Below are positions 44,788 through 53,373 of a stretch of 64,000 nt of DNA, in pieces. The notes under the pieces were generated by a model. That model was not told the DNA's origin. It saw only the letters and a program-made list of their open reading frames with translations, and searched no databases. Every line of letters begins with the position of its first letter. The stretch's first letter is position 1. The DNA comes from Sphingopyxis sp. (lineage in GTDB: Bacteria; Pseudomonadota; Alphaproteobacteria; Sphingomonadales; Sphingomonadaceae), in NCBI RefSeq assembly GCF_016704835.1, contig NZ_JADIZJ010000001.1, positions 310,001 through 374,000 on the forward strand, in the 5' to 3' direction. The position numbers and the translations under genes are program-made.

Positions 44788-45269
44788 TATGCACCCACCT
44801 TGTTCTTGCGGTTCATCGACGCGACGTCGATCACTTCGGGGCTCTGCCCTTCATGCGGATGTTCCGATCCAGCGAAGATGCGCAGGTTGCGCATCTGCTG
44901 GCGGCCGAGTGGGCCACGCGGGATCATGCGTTCGATGGCCTTTTCGAGCACGCGCTCGGGGAAACGGCCTTCGAGGATCTTCGCCGGGCTGGTTTCCTTG
45001 ATGCCGCCGGCATAGCCGGTGTGCTTGTAATAGCGCTTGTCCTGCAGCTTCTTGCCGGTGAACGCTACCTTCTCTGCGTTGATGACGATGACATTGTCAC
45101 CGCAGTCGACATGCGGGGTGAAGCTCGGCTTGTGCTTGCCGCGCAGGATATTGGCGATGATCGTTGCCACGCGGCCCACGACCAGGCCCTCGGCGTCGAT
45201 CAGCACCCATTTCTTTTCGACCGTTGCGGCGTTTGCCGATACAGTCGTCTTGGTCAGCGCCTTCATCAT
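44787..45269 (-). CDS. rplM: 50S ribosomal protein L13
   Basis: 160 residues from the first of two Met codons, spaced six bases from GGAG. L13 signatures: KKWVLIDAEGLVVGRVA, VDCGDNVIVINAEKV and MIPRGPLGRQQMRNLRI. The upstream ORF extension is not used. The region to 45448 has no gene; the promoter probably lies there, for example around the TTGACT at about 45397-45402 on the minus strand. Confidence 0.96.
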   Translation of the reverse strand: MMKALTKTTVSANAATVEKKWVLIDAEGLVVGRVATIIANILRGKHKPSFTPHVDCGDNVIVINAEKVAFTGKKLQDKRYYKHTGYAGGIKETSPAKILEGRFPERVLEKAIERMIPRGPLGRQQMRNLRIFAGSEHPHEGQSPEVIDVASMNRKNKVGA

Positions 45270-45448
45270 GGCACGCTCCTTGACAGATAGGGACTGGGCG
45301 ATGGAGCAATGCCCCAAGGCCCGAAACAAACTGCGCCGCCTGATCCACGAGGGACGCAGCGGCGCTTCGGAGCGGGCCAATGACGCCAAGCGGGCGTAAA
45401 GTCAAGCATATCGCGGCTTTGCTGACGGGTATTATGATACCCTATGCT

Positions 45449-45846
45449 TCACGAGGCAGGCTCGAACGCCCGCATCCGCTCTTCGACGAGCGTCTGTCCG
45501 GCGCCCCCGGCCTCGACAATCCAGCTCTGTCGCCTTTCCTGCATCACCAGCCCGGTGGCGGTACGACGGTCCACAGATGGTCGATTTGCAGCGGGGCGCT
45601 GTCCCCGGCTGCCATCGGACTGTGCTCAACCTTTGAGATCGTGCGCAGCGTACCGTCGTGCATAATCCTTACGTTCGCGCCATCGAGCGCTGCCTTAGCG
45701 GGATCGCGGCATTCGCGGGGGCGACCAGTGCGCGCACGTCGGCGGTCGCCAGCCGGCCGCGTTTGGCGGTCGGCAGTCGGCAGTCGGCAGTCGCCGGTCG
45801 GCGGTGCGGCGATCAGCTGCGCCAGCTGCTTGGCAAGCAGCATCAT
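45449..45846 (-). pseudogene. Broken conserved ORF downstream of cox15
   Basis: The ATG at 45846 overlaps the cox15 stop (ATGA) and opens MMLLAKQLAQLIAAPPTG. The frame then crosses a 7-bp tandem repeat, continues to KAALDGANVRIMHDGTLRTI then SKVEHSP and DHLWTVV, and stops at 45544. The next frame carries TATGLVMQERRQSWIVEAGG then AGQTLVEERMRAFEPAS to a stop at 45449, a plausible C-terminus one base out of phase near 45563. Another frame carries RLATADVRALVAPANAAIPL after the repeat. I read this as a gene with one or more frameshifts. The function is unknown. Confidence 0.4.
45764..45805. repeat. 7-bp tandem repeat inside a broken ORF
   Basis: Six units of 7 bp: TGGCGGT, three perfect CGGCAGT copies (45771-45791), then CGCCGGT and CGGCGGT. 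As 7 is not a multiple of 3, gain or loss of a unit shifts the frame of the ORF that starts at 45846. Confidence 0.8.
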
Positions 45847-46892
45847 GCGGCGGTGCGGCCCAGCCGGTGCAGCGCCGCGGCGGCGATGCCGACCAGGAGG
45901 GCACCCACCACCTGATGCGCGACGGCGACCCACATCGAGACGCCCGACACTACGGTCCAGATGCCCAGCATCATCTGCGCCCCGACGACCACGATCAGCA
46001 GCCCGGCTTCGCGCTTGGCCCCGAAACGCAACAAGCTGCGCGCGAGCAGCAACAACGCCAGCGCGGCGATCCACGACCACCAGCGATGCAGGAAATGGAT
46101 CAGGAAGGGATCATTGGTCAGCGCCCACCACGCGCCGCCCGTCCAGTCGATTCCTTCGGGTACGAAATGTTCGTTCATTAACGGCCAGCTGCTGGCAACG
46201 AACCCGGCATTGAGACCCGCGACCCACGCGCCGAGCAGCAGCTGGACGAACAGGATCGCGATCACCGCGATGCTGCCGCCGGTCAGCCGCGTGGGCCGTT
46301 CCGCCGGATCGCGCGCCAGTGCGTCAAGGTCGCGCGCAGTCCAGACAAGGCCCGCGAGCAGAAAAAGCGCCGTCAGCAAATGCGCGGCAAGGCGGAAATG
46401 ACTGACGTCGGTGCGATATTCGAGCCCCGATGCGACCATCCACCAGCCGAGCGCGCCTTGCAGCCCGACGAGCGAAGTCAGTGCCAGCAGACGCCCGCCA
46501 TACCCCGCCGGGATCGCGCGCCGCCAGGCGTACCAGGTCAGCGGCACGACCATCGCCATACCGACCAAGCGTCCGAGGATGCGGTGCAGCCATTCCCAGA
46601 AAAAGATCGCCTTGAACCCGGCCAGGGTCATGCCGAGGTTGATCTCCTTATATTCGGGGATCTGCTTGTATTTTTCGAATTCCGCAATCCAGTCGGCCTC
46701 GTTCAGCGGCGGCAGAACCCCCGAAACCGGACGCCATTCGGTGATCGACAGCCCCGATTCGGTCAGGCGCGTGATCCCGCCAACCCCGACGACGATGACC
46801 ACCAGCAATGCGACCGCCCACAGCCAGCGCGCGAGCGCGGCGGGGCGGGCTTGGCGGGTGGCGGGCGGGGACAATGGCGAGGCGTGCGTCAT
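45843..46892 (-). CDS. ctaA: Heme A synthase (Cox15/CtaA type 2)
   Basis: 349 residues with eight membrane helices. The first extracytoplasmic loop reads GGITRLTESGLSITEWRPVS, the most conserved part of Cox15, with NLGMTLAGFKAIFFWEWLHR (heme-ligand His) and later LAAHLLTALFLLAGL and FLHRWWSW, VAHQVVGALL for the other His ligands. It oxidises heme O to heme A for cytochrome c oxidase. A short gene candidate overlaps its stop. Confidence 0.95.
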   Translation of the reverse strand: MTHASPLSPPATRQARPAALARWLWAVALLVVIVVGVGGITRLTESGLSITEWRPVSGVLPPLNEADWIAEFEKYKQIPEYKEINLGMTLAGFKAIFFWEWLHRILGRLVGMAMVVPLTWYAWRRAIPAGYGGRLLALTSLVGLQGALGWWMVASGLEYRTDVSHFRLAAHLLTALFLLAGLVWTARDLDALARDPAERPTRLTGGSIAVIAILFVQLLLGAWVAGLNAGFVASSWPLMNEHFVPEGIDWTGGAWWALTNDPFLIHFLHRWWSWIAALALLLLARSLLRFGAKREAGLLIVVVGAQMMLGIWTVVSGVSMWVAVAHQVVGALLVGIAAAALHRLGRTAA

Positions 46893-46990
46893 CGCTTCGC
46901 CCTATCGCCGCTTGGCCGTCGATAGGCAAGCGTCAGGCAGGTACGAACAGCGGGAAATTCATGGCCGCGACAGGCGCGCGTTGATATGCG

Positions 46991-47989
46991 GTGCCGATGC
47001 TGCATCGTGCTTCCGTCCTTTCTGCCGCCCTGTCGCTGCTCGCCGGTGCACCAGCGAGCGCGGCGGCGCCCGCCGATCCGTCGCTATATGCATCGCTGGC
47101 GGCGCTGGAGGCGCGCGTTGCCGCGATCGGCTTTCGCCTGACCACCGCCAATGCCGCCTGGTGCCCCGTGCAGCAGCCCCAATTCGGTTGGGTCTGGGGC
47201 GATCCGCGCCTTTATGACGCGGATCGGCGGCCAGAGGCGCTCGCCGCCTATGGCGCCGTGGATCGCGACGCGCCCTTTGTTGCGGCGCTTGCACCAGCCT
47301 CGCCAGCCGCAAAGGCGGGACTGCGCGTCGGCGTGGCGGTCGTTGGCATGCAAGGCAGGGCGGTGCCCGATGGCGCGGACGGCCACCCCTTCGCCCGGAT
47401 CACCGCTGTCGAGATAAAACTCGCGGCTTTACCGCCCACCGCCCCGCTCGCGCTCGACACTGGCGATGCTGGCGCGATGAACCTCACCCCCGTCGCCGGT
47501 TGCGTCAGCGATTTTCGCGTCGAGGCGAGCGAGAAGGCTGGCGCTGTCGCCGACGGCCGAATGGTGCTGGTCAATCAGGGCCTCACCGAATTTGCTCACG
47601 ACGACGATGAACTGGCGGCGGCGATCGCGCACGAGCTGGCCCATAACATCCTGCGTCACCGCGCCCGCCTTGATGTCGCGGGGGTCGATCGCGGGCTCGG
47701 CAAGCAGTTCGGGCGCAGCGCACGGCTGTTCAAGCAGACCGAGGTCGAGGCCGATCGGCTGTCGGTTTGGCTACTCGCCGGTGCGGGGTACGACTCGCTC
47801 GCCGCGGCACGTTTCTGGACCTCTTTCGGCCAGCGCAAGGGTCGCCCGCTGTTCCAGGCCGGAACGCATCCCAATTGGCGCGACCGCGTCGCGTCGCTGG
47901 AAACCGAAGCAGCACGGATTGAAGCGGCGCGCGCCAAGGGCGAAGCGCTCCACCCGCCGCTGATCGACGCGCCGCCGCCCTTGGAATAG
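46991..47989 (+). CDS. Secreted M48-family metallopeptidase with PDZ-like region
   Basis: 332 residues from a GTG (ATG two codons later is an alternative). Signal peptide to about residue 25. Zinc site HELAH at 214-218 with the third ligand in EVEAD (251-255). Residues about 85-150 (DAPFVAALAPASPAAKAGLR) look like a PDZ ligand-binding loop, so the protein resembles periplasmic BepA-like proteases without TPRs. It is divergent from ctaA. Confidence 0.85.
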   Translation: MPMLHRASVLSAALSLLAGAPASAAAPADPSLYASLAALEARVAAIGFRLTTANAAWCPVQQPQFGWVWGDPRLYDADRRPEALAAYGAVDRDAPFVAALAPASPAAKAGLRVGVAVVGMQGRAVPDGADGHPFARITAVEIKLAALPPTAPLALDTGDAGAMNLTPVAGCVSDFRVEASEKAGAVADGRMVLVNQGLTEFAHDDDELAAAIAHELAHNILRHRARLDVAGVDRGLGKQFGRSARLFKQTEVEADRLSVWLLAGAGYDSLAAARFWTSFGQRKGRPLFQAGTHPNWRDRVASLETEAARIEAARAKGEALHPPLIDAPPPLE

Positions 47990-48055
47990 CGCCGCGCACC
48001 TCCTATTTTGGGGGCATCCGCTTCCCCCGAGCTTTCCCAGACAAGGATCGATGCC

Positions 48056-48589
48056 ATGACCCAAGAAATCGCCATTTTTGCCGGAGGCTGTTTCTGGTGC
48101 ACCGAGGCGGTGTTCCAGTCGCTGGCCGGGGTCGAGCGCGTCGAAAGCGGTTACATCGGCGGTCATGTCGCTGATCCGACCTATAAGCAGGTATGCGGCG
48201 GCGACACCGGCCATGCCGAAGCGATCCGGATCACCTTCGATCCCGCGGTCATTTCCTATGACGACCTGCTCGATGTCCATTTCGCGACCCATGATCCGAC
48301 GACGCTCAATCGCCAGGGCAATGACGTCGGCACACAGTATCGCAGCGCGCTTTTCCCACTCGATGCCGGGCAAGACGACGCTGCGCCCGCCGCGATCGAA
48401 CGGGCGCAAGGCGATTGGCCGGCGCCGATTGTCACCACGATCGAAGCCGCATCCGACTGGTACCCGGCTGAGGATTACCACCAATCCTATTGGGATGGCG
48501 AAGGGCAGCGCAATCCCTATTGCATGGCGGTCATTCCGCCGAAGCTTGCGAAACTGCGCAAGGGTTTTGCTGACCGCTTGCGCGCCTGA
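48056..48589 (+). CDS. msrA: Peptide methionine sulfoxide reductase MsrA
   Basis: 177 residues from MTQEIAIFAGG; a longer in-frame start at 48008 is rejected. Catalytic Cys12 is in GGCFWCTEA, followed by VESGYIGGHVADPTYKQVCG and GTQYRSALF, all diagnostic for MsrA. A C-terminal resolving Cys sits in NPYCMAV. It repairs methionine-S-sulfoxide. Single gene. Confidence 0.96.
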   Translation: MTQEIAIFAGGCFWCTEAVFQSLAGVERVESGYIGGHVADPTYKQVCGGDTGHAEAIRITFDPAVISYDDLLDVHFATHDPTTLNRQGNDVGTQYRSALFPLDAGQDDAAPAAIERAQGDWPAPIVTTIEAASDWYPAEDYHQSYWDGEGQRNPYCMAVIPPKLAKLRKGFADRLRA

Positions 48590-48600
48590 TTTCGTCGGAC

Positions 48601-48657
48601 CGTCATTCCAGCGAAGGCCGGGATCTCGATTTGGCATCGTGATGCAATGGCGAGATC
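48601..48657. repeat. Palindromic repeat family B, partial copy
   Basis: CGTCATTCCAGCGAAGGCCG followed by the nested inverted repeats GATCTCG...CGAGATC and GCATC-GT-GATGC. It begins 11 bp after the msrA stop. The rest of 48658-48866 shows no gene; it must contain the yfiR promoter. Confidence 0.6.
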
Positions 48658-48866
48658 GCGGCTCTTTCGGCGGCCTTCGAGGCGCTCAGGATAGGCTTCG
48701 CCTGGATGAAAAAATTGGTGCGTGTTGGCTTGGCATTCGGTCCCGGAGGACCCTTGCCAAATGGCCGCATGACGTCACTTTTCCTTGACTTTCCAATCCT
48801 TTTGACTAGCGGACACCCCCTCGCTCGGGCAGACCAGGTCCAGGCGCAGTTGGGGGTCGCGGCAAG

Positions 48867-49412
48867 GTGCTGGCATCGCTGTTTCTGATCGGCGCGTCGC
48901 TGACGACGCCCCAGATGTCGGTTCAGGCCGTAAGCCAGACGATCGTCGTGGACAGTGACGATGCGATGGCGCGCGCGGTCAACCGGATGGTCGGCGGTAT
49001 CGTCAGCTATGCGCGCTGGCCTGACGGATCTATGGGTTCGGCGCGCGTGATGTGCGTGATCGGAACGCCGCAACTGACCGATCGCATGGCGCCCGATGTC
49101 CCCGGTGCTGGTTCGGTGACGGTAAGGCGGCTCGCTGTAGGGGCAGCGACCAGCCGCAAAGACTGCGACATCCTGTTCCTCGGCCAAATGGCGGTAACCG
49201 ACCGGCGGCAACTCATTGCATGGGTCCGCGGCCGCCCCATCCTGACGATCACAGATGATGACGCCGCGTGCATTTACGGCGCGATGTTCTGCGTCAGTGG
49301 CCGCGCCGCAAGCCTCAGCTTTTCGGTCAACCTCGACGCTATCGGGCGCGGGCCACTGCGGATCGACCCGCGCGTGCTGACGATCGGGCGTAGCACGGGA
49401 GCCCCGCCATGA
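48867..49412 (+). CDS. yfiR: YfiR-family periplasmic repressor of the diguanylate cyclase
   Basis: 181 residues from a GTG, with a hydrophobic signal peptide (1-21). It contains four cysteines at 63, 100, 135 and 142, matching the two disulfides of Pseudomonas YfiR that sense periplasmic redox state. Body motifs VNRMVGGIVSYARWPDG and ACIYGAMFCVSG match the DUF4154/YfiR fold. In Pseudomonas YfiR binds the periplasmic domain of YfiN and inhibits it. Its stop overlaps the yfiN start by 4 bp. Confidence 0.88.
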   Translation: MLASLFLIGASLTTPQMSVQAVSQTIVVDSDDAMARAVNRMVGGIVSYARWPDGSMGSARVMCVIGTPQLTDRMAPDVPGAGSVTVRRLAVGAATSRKDCDILFLGQMAVTDRRQLIAWVRGRPILTITDDDAACIYGAMFCVSGRAASLSFSVNLDAIGRGPLRIDPRVLTIGRSTGAPP

Positions 49413-50620
49413 CGGGAAAAAGCCCCGAACGGATCGGCGCGCGCACGACACTGCAAAAGCTGCTCTCGCGCTTTCACTTCGGCATCACACTGTTCGCGGT
49501 CGCGCTGTCGGGCCTCACCATCCTGCTCGCCGGGGTTTCGGCGCTGCGCGGCTATGCCGATCGCAACATGGAGCTGGCCGCGCAGCTTGGCGCTTATGGC
49601 ATCGAGCCCGCGCTGGTATTCAACGATCCGCAGGCAGCGCGCGAGGGATTGGAACCGCTGACCCGTATCCCCGGGATCGCGCGGCTGCGCGTGCTTAACG
49701 ATGTCGGGCAGCCGCTGACGCAGTGGACCTCGCCGCTCGCGGACCCCGCGCCGTTACTGACCCGGATGTTTTTCCCGCGCCCCTTCGCAGTGGCTGTCAA
49801 ACGCAACGGCTCGGCAATCGGGACGATCGAGGTCTGGGGCGATAGCTCGACGCTGATCGACTATGTCCGCATCGGTCTGCTCGCCGGACTCGGCTGCCTG
49901 CTCATCACGGCGTTCGGGACGATCTTCCTGGCGCGTCGGTTCGAATATGAACTGGTCAAGCCTTTGAACGAGATCGCGACCGTCGCACATGACGTTCGGC
50001 TCCACCGCCGGTTCGACAAGCGCGTCAAACCCTTAGGCATCGCCGAACTCGATCGGCTGGGCGGCGACATCAACGCGCTGCTCGACGAATTGCAGGGCTG
50101 GCAGGGGCATATGGAAAGCGAACGCGCGATGCTTGCGCACCGCGCCTCGCACGACACGCTGACCGCGTTGCCGAACCGCGATTCCTTTGACGAGCAGCTC
50201 GCGCTGCGCATTGCATCGACCGAAGCGCGCGGCGAACGCTTTGCCCTGCTGTTTATCGACGCCGACAATTTCAAGGCCGCAAACGACAGTTTCGGCCACG
50301 CCGCGGGCGACGCGGTGCTGATCGCATTGTCAGCGCGTATCAAGGAAACGCTGCGCAAAGGCGATTTCGCCGCGCGCGTTGGTGGTGACGAATTCATTGT
50401 CATCGTCGATCCACTCGACGCTGACGCCGCCCCCTACAACCTGGCGAATAGCATTCGCGCCTGCGTCACCCAGCCGGTCGTACTTCCCGGCGGCGCGACT
50501 TATCACGCGTCGGTCAGCGTCGGCGTCGCCGTCTATCCCGACAACGGCGGTGATGCGACGGCGCTGCTGACCGCGGCCGATGCCGCGATGTACGCCGACA
50601 AACTGAGCAACCGTTCCTGA
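49409..50620 (+). CDS. yfiN: YfiN-type membrane diguanylate cyclase (CHASE8-HAMP-GGDEF)
   Basis: 403 residues. Helices at about 24-47 and 152-174 flank a ~100-residue periplasmic domain; a HAMP segment follows, then the GGDEF domain with GGDEF at 325-329. RKGD at 316-319 lies five residues before it, an intact inhibitory I-site. It makes c-di-GMP from GTP, promoting biofilm and surface growth, and is expected to be silenced by YfiR. Start ATG overlaps yfiR (ATGA). Confidence 0.92.
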   Translation: MTGKSPERIGARTTLQKLLSRFHFGITLFAVALSGLTILLAGVSALRGYADRNMELAAQLGAYGIEPALVFNDPQAAREGLEPLTRIPGIARLRVLNDVGQPLTQWTSPLADPAPLLTRMFFPRPFAVAVKRNGSAIGTIEVWGDSSTLIDYVRIGLLAGLGCLLITAFGTIFLARRFEYELVKPLNEIATVAHDVRLHRRFDKRVKPLGIAELDRLGGDINALLDELQGWQGHMESERAMLAHRASHDTLTALPNRDSFDEQLALRIASTEARGERFALLFIDADNFKAANDSFGHAAGDAVLIALSARIKETLRKGDFAARVGGDEFIVIVDPLDADAAPYNLANSIRACVTQPVVLPGGATYHASVSVGVAVYPDNGGDATALLTAADAAMYADKLSNRS

Positions 50621-50642
50621 GTTTAACCATCGGAGTGATGCC

Positions 50643-51143
50643 GTGACCCAGACTATGCTCCAATCGGTCAAAAGCTTGCTACTTGTCCTCGGCGCTTCGC
50701 TGCTCGCGGCCTGCCAAAGCGTGCCGCCGCAGGTCGGGTTCTCTCCGCAACAAATTGCCGTGCTGAAGGCCGAAGGCTTTGTCGACAAGCGTTTCGACTG
50801 GACGTTAAACATGCCCGAACGCTTGCTGTTTTCCACTAATGAAAGCCGAGTGTCGACTGAGCAACTGGACTATGTTGCCGGTATGGCGGAAAGGCTCTTA
50901 GCGGTCGGAATCACGACAGCGCGGGTCGAGGGCCATACCGATTCAATGGGGACGGCCGCCTATAATCTGACACTGTCCCAAGCGCGCGCAGCGGCCGTCG
51001 CCGTGCCGATGCAGGCCAGCGGGATGCAAATCACCGCCGATCAGATCGTCGGCCGCGGCGAAGCGGTACCGATGTCGAGCAACGATACCGATGAAGGGCG
51101 TCAGGACAACCGCCGGGTGGTGGTGATCGTGACGCCACGATAG
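50643..51143 (+). CDS. yfiB: YfiB-type OmpA-domain lipoprotein
   Basis: 166 residues. Lipoprotein signal with LLAAC (Cys24). A C-terminal OmpA-like peptidoglycan-binding domain has VEGHTDSMGTAAYNLTLSQA and RGEAVPMSSNDTDEGRQDNR, with the typical Asp/Arg ligands for diaminopimelate. In Pseudomonas YfiB sequesters YfiR in the outer membrane and releases YfiN. 22 bp after yfiN; completes the yfiRNB operon. Confidence 0.9.
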   Translation: MTQTMLQSVKSLLLVLGASLLAACQSVPPQVGFSPQQIAVLKAEGFVDKRFDWTLNMPERLLFSTNESRVSTEQLDYVAGMAERLLAVGITTARVEGHTDSMGTAAYNLTLSQARAAAVAVPMQASGMQITADQIVGRGEAVPMSSNDTDEGRQDNRRVVVIVTPR

Positions 51144-51203
51144 CCGAGGTATCGGCGGCTCGTTCGACTTTCCTTGTCAACCTTTCGCAGCTAAGCCCCG
51201 CGC

Positions 51204-52067
51204 ATGAAACCGATCCGCAAAGCCGTTTTTCCCGTTGCCGGTCTCGGCACGCGCTTTTTGCCGGCGACCAAGGCGATTCCGAAGGAGATGCTGCCGATCG
51301 TCGATCGGCCGTTGATCCAGTACGCGGTCGATGAAGCGCGCGAGGCGGGGATCGAGCAGATGATCTTTGTCACCGGCCGCGGCAAGAGCGCGATCGAGGA
51401 TCATTTCGACATCGCGTTCGAGCTGGAAAAGACGATGTCCGAGCGCGGCAAGGATCTCTCGGTGCTTGCGCCGACGCGGCTCGGGCCGGGCAATTGCGCC
51501 TATGTCCGCCAGCAGGAGCCGCTGGGGCTCGGTCATGCGATCTGGTGCGCGCGGTCGATCGTCGGCGACGAACCCTTTGCGATCTTCTTGCCCGACGAGT
51601 TCATGCACGGATCGCCCGGCTGCATGAAGCAGATGGTCGATGCCTACCACCAGGTCGGCGGCAATCTGATCTCGGTGCTCGAAGTGCCGCGCGACCAGGT
51701 GTCGAGCTATGGTGTCATCGCGCCCGGCGCGCAGGACGGATCGCTGACCGAAGTCACCGGGCTGGTCGAGAAACCGTCGGTTGCCGATGCGCCGTCGAAC
51801 CTGATCATCTCGGGCCGCTACATCCTCCAGCCCGAGGTGATGCGCGTGCTTGAGGGGCAGGAGAAGGGCGCGGGCGGCGAAATCCAGCTGACCGACGCGA
51901 TGGCTAGCATGATCGGCACCCAGCCGTTCCACGCCGTGACCTTTGACGGGGCGCGCTACGACTGCGGATCGAAGGCGGGCTATATCCAGGCCAATCTGGC
52001 GGTGGCGCTGCAACGCCCCGATATCGCCGCCGAAGTGCGCGCCTTTGCGATCGATTTGCTGACATAA
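51204..52067 (+). CDS. galU: UTP-glucose-1-phosphate uridylyltransferase
   Basis: 287 residues. GLGTRFLPATKAIPKEMLPI and VDRPLIQYAVDEA are diagnostic, and the UDP-glucose site GVIAPG and AGGEIQLTDAM follow. It makes UDP-glucose for lipopolysaccharide and exopolysaccharide, here next to a c-di-GMP operon. Confidence 0.97.
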   Translation: MKPIRKAVFPVAGLGTRFLPATKAIPKEMLPIVDRPLIQYAVDEAREAGIEQMIFVTGRGKSAIEDHFDIAFELEKTMSERGKDLSVLAPTRLGPGNCAYVRQQEPLGLGHAIWCARSIVGDEPFAIFLPDEFMHGSPGCMKQMVDAYHQVGGNLISVLEVPRDQVSSYGVIAPGAQDGSLTEVTGLVEKPSVADAPSNLIISGRYILQPEVMRVLEGQEKGAGGEIQLTDAMASMIGTQPFHAVTFDGARYDCGSKAGYIQANLAVALQRPDIAAEVRAFAIDLLT

Positions 52068-52069
52068 GA

Positions 52070-52096
52070 CCGGCGGAGGCGGCTAGCCCCCGCCGG
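52070..52096. terminator. Hairpin between converging galU and aqpZ
   Basis: CCGGCGGAGG and CCCCCGCCGG pair with one mismatch over ten positions around loop CGGCTAG. It is in the 37-bp gap between converging genes, three bases after the galU stop. No U tract follows, so it is a candidate only. Confidence 0.5.
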
Positions 52097-52104
52097 ATCG
52101 GCGA

Positions 52105-52830
52105 CTATGCGCCTTCGATATTCGGTTTCGGGAAGGTGTCGGCCCCTAACGTCTTGTACAGCAAGCCGCCCACCGCGCCGCCGATCAGCGGTGCGAGCCA
52201 GAACAGCCACAATTGCTGGATCGCGAGCCCGCCGACGACGAGCGCCGGGCCGGTGCTGCGCGCCGGGTTGACCGAGGTGTTGGTGACCGGAATCGAGATC
52301 AGATGGATCAGCGTCAACGCCAGCCCGATGGCGAGCGGGGCAAAGCCTGCGGGCGCGCGCCCATCGGTCGACCCCATGATGATCCACAGGAAGAAAGCGG
52401 TGAGCACGATCTCAATCAGGAACGCCGACCAGATGTCGTAACCGCCCGGCGACCCGGCATCAAAACCATTGGCTGCGAGGCCGTTGGTTGCCAGATCATA
52501 GCCGGGATTGCCGCTGGCAATGTAGAACAGCAGGAACGCCGCGATCACCGCGCCGACCACCTGCGCGCCGACATAAAGCGGGATATCGCTCGCCTCGAAG
52601 CGCCCGCCCGCCCACAGCCCTACGGTCACCGCGGGATTGAGGTGACAGCCCGAGATATGGCCGATCGCATAGGCCATGGTGACGACCGTCAAGCCGAACG
52701 CGAGCGACACACCGAGCAGGCCAATGCCGACATCGGGAAATGCTGCCGCCAGCACCGCACTGCCGCAGCCGCCGAAGACAAGCCAGAATGTGCCGATCAG
52801 CTCGGCCAAGCCTTTTTGTATGTTCGTCAT
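52105..52830 (-). CDS. aqpZ: Aquaporin Z
   Basis: 241 residues from MTNIQKGLAELIGTFWLVFG; a 9-residue upstream extension is rejected. Six helices and both half-helices: NPAVT and NPARS carry the NPA signatures. The pattern GCHLNPAVTVGLWAGGRF is that of water-selective AqpZ, not of glycerol facilitators. Single gene. Confidence 0.94.
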   Translation of the reverse strand: MTNIQKGLAELIGTFWLVFGGCGSAVLAAAFPDVGIGLLGVSLAFGLTVVTMAYAIGHISGCHLNPAVTVGLWAGGRFEASDIPLYVGAQVVGAVIAAFLLFYIASGNPGYDLATNGLAANGFDAGSPGGYDIWSAFLIEIVLTAFFLWIIMGSTDGRAPAGFAPLAIGLALTLIHLISIPVTNTSVNPARSTGPALVVGGLAIQQLWLFWLAPLIGGAVGGLLYKTLGADTFPKPNIEGA

Positions 52831-53014
52831 ATGACCCTCCTCCCCACCGGTGGCCATGGACGCCCCCGGCGCAGCGTCAACCTAACACCGCGAGGCGCCG
52901 CCGCAAGCCTTCTAATCCTTCGCGCAGCGCTTGGTCTGGGCCGTCCGTCGCAATCTGCTGTTCACATCCCGGCCGCTATGCAATGGGCGAAATTCCGTAA
53001 GGGAGACGACGACC

Positions 53015-53320
53015 ATGCGTGCCATCATCATCACCCTTGCGGCGCTGCCGCTACTCACCGGCTGCATCAGCGCGGTGAAAACCGTCGTCACCGCGCCGGT
53101 CAAGGCCGTTGGGCAAGTCGCCGACTGGACGACGACTAGCCAGGACGAATCCGATCGCAACCGCGGCCGCGAGATGCGCAAGCGCGAGGAGCAGCTGGGC
53201 AAGCTGTCGCGCCAACGCGACAAAGCCGCCGGGAAATGCCGCGACGGCAACGAAGAACAATGCCAGCGCGCCGAAGTACTCGAGCATGAAATCGAAGCGG
53301 TGATGGCGGCGCCGCGTTAA
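53015..53320 (+). CDS. Small lipoprotein with charged coiled-coil tail
   Basis: 101 residues from MRAIIITLAALPLLTGC with the lipid-modified Cys at 17. The remainder is polar and strongly charged (DRNRGREMRKREEQLGKLSR), predicted helical. No known domain. The longer in-frame ORF start upstream ignores the signal and is rejected. Comparable small secreted proteins are common near porin/aquaporin genes in this group (not checked). Confidence 0.7.
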   Translation: MRAIIITLAALPLLTGCISAVKTVVTAPVKAVGQVADWTTTSQDESDRNRGREMRKREEQLGKLSRQRDKAAGKCRDGNEEQCQRAEVLEHEIEAVMAAPR

Positions 53321-53335
53321 CGCGGCGGAACGCTG

Positions 53336-53373
53336 CCTGATCCCCCCTCCGCGAAGCGATGGGGATGATCAGG
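53336..53373. terminator. Hairpin between converging lipoprotein and repressor genes
   Basis: CCTGATC (53336-53342) pairs with GATCAGG (53367-53373), flanked inside by a CCCC/GGGG pair. It closes the gap between the converging lipoprotein and S24-repressor genes. Confidence 0.5.

Noticed and set aside
45427..45442. Perfect hairpin GGGTAT-TATG-ATACCC considered as a terminator
   Set aside because: The stem is 6 bp with no U tract, so intrinsic termination is doubtful, although it follows the broken ORF end; left unannotated.
45764..45805. Short tandem units considered as CRISPR or a satellite array
   Set aside because: Units are only 7 bp with no spacers and lie inside an ORF, so they are a simple tandem repeat.
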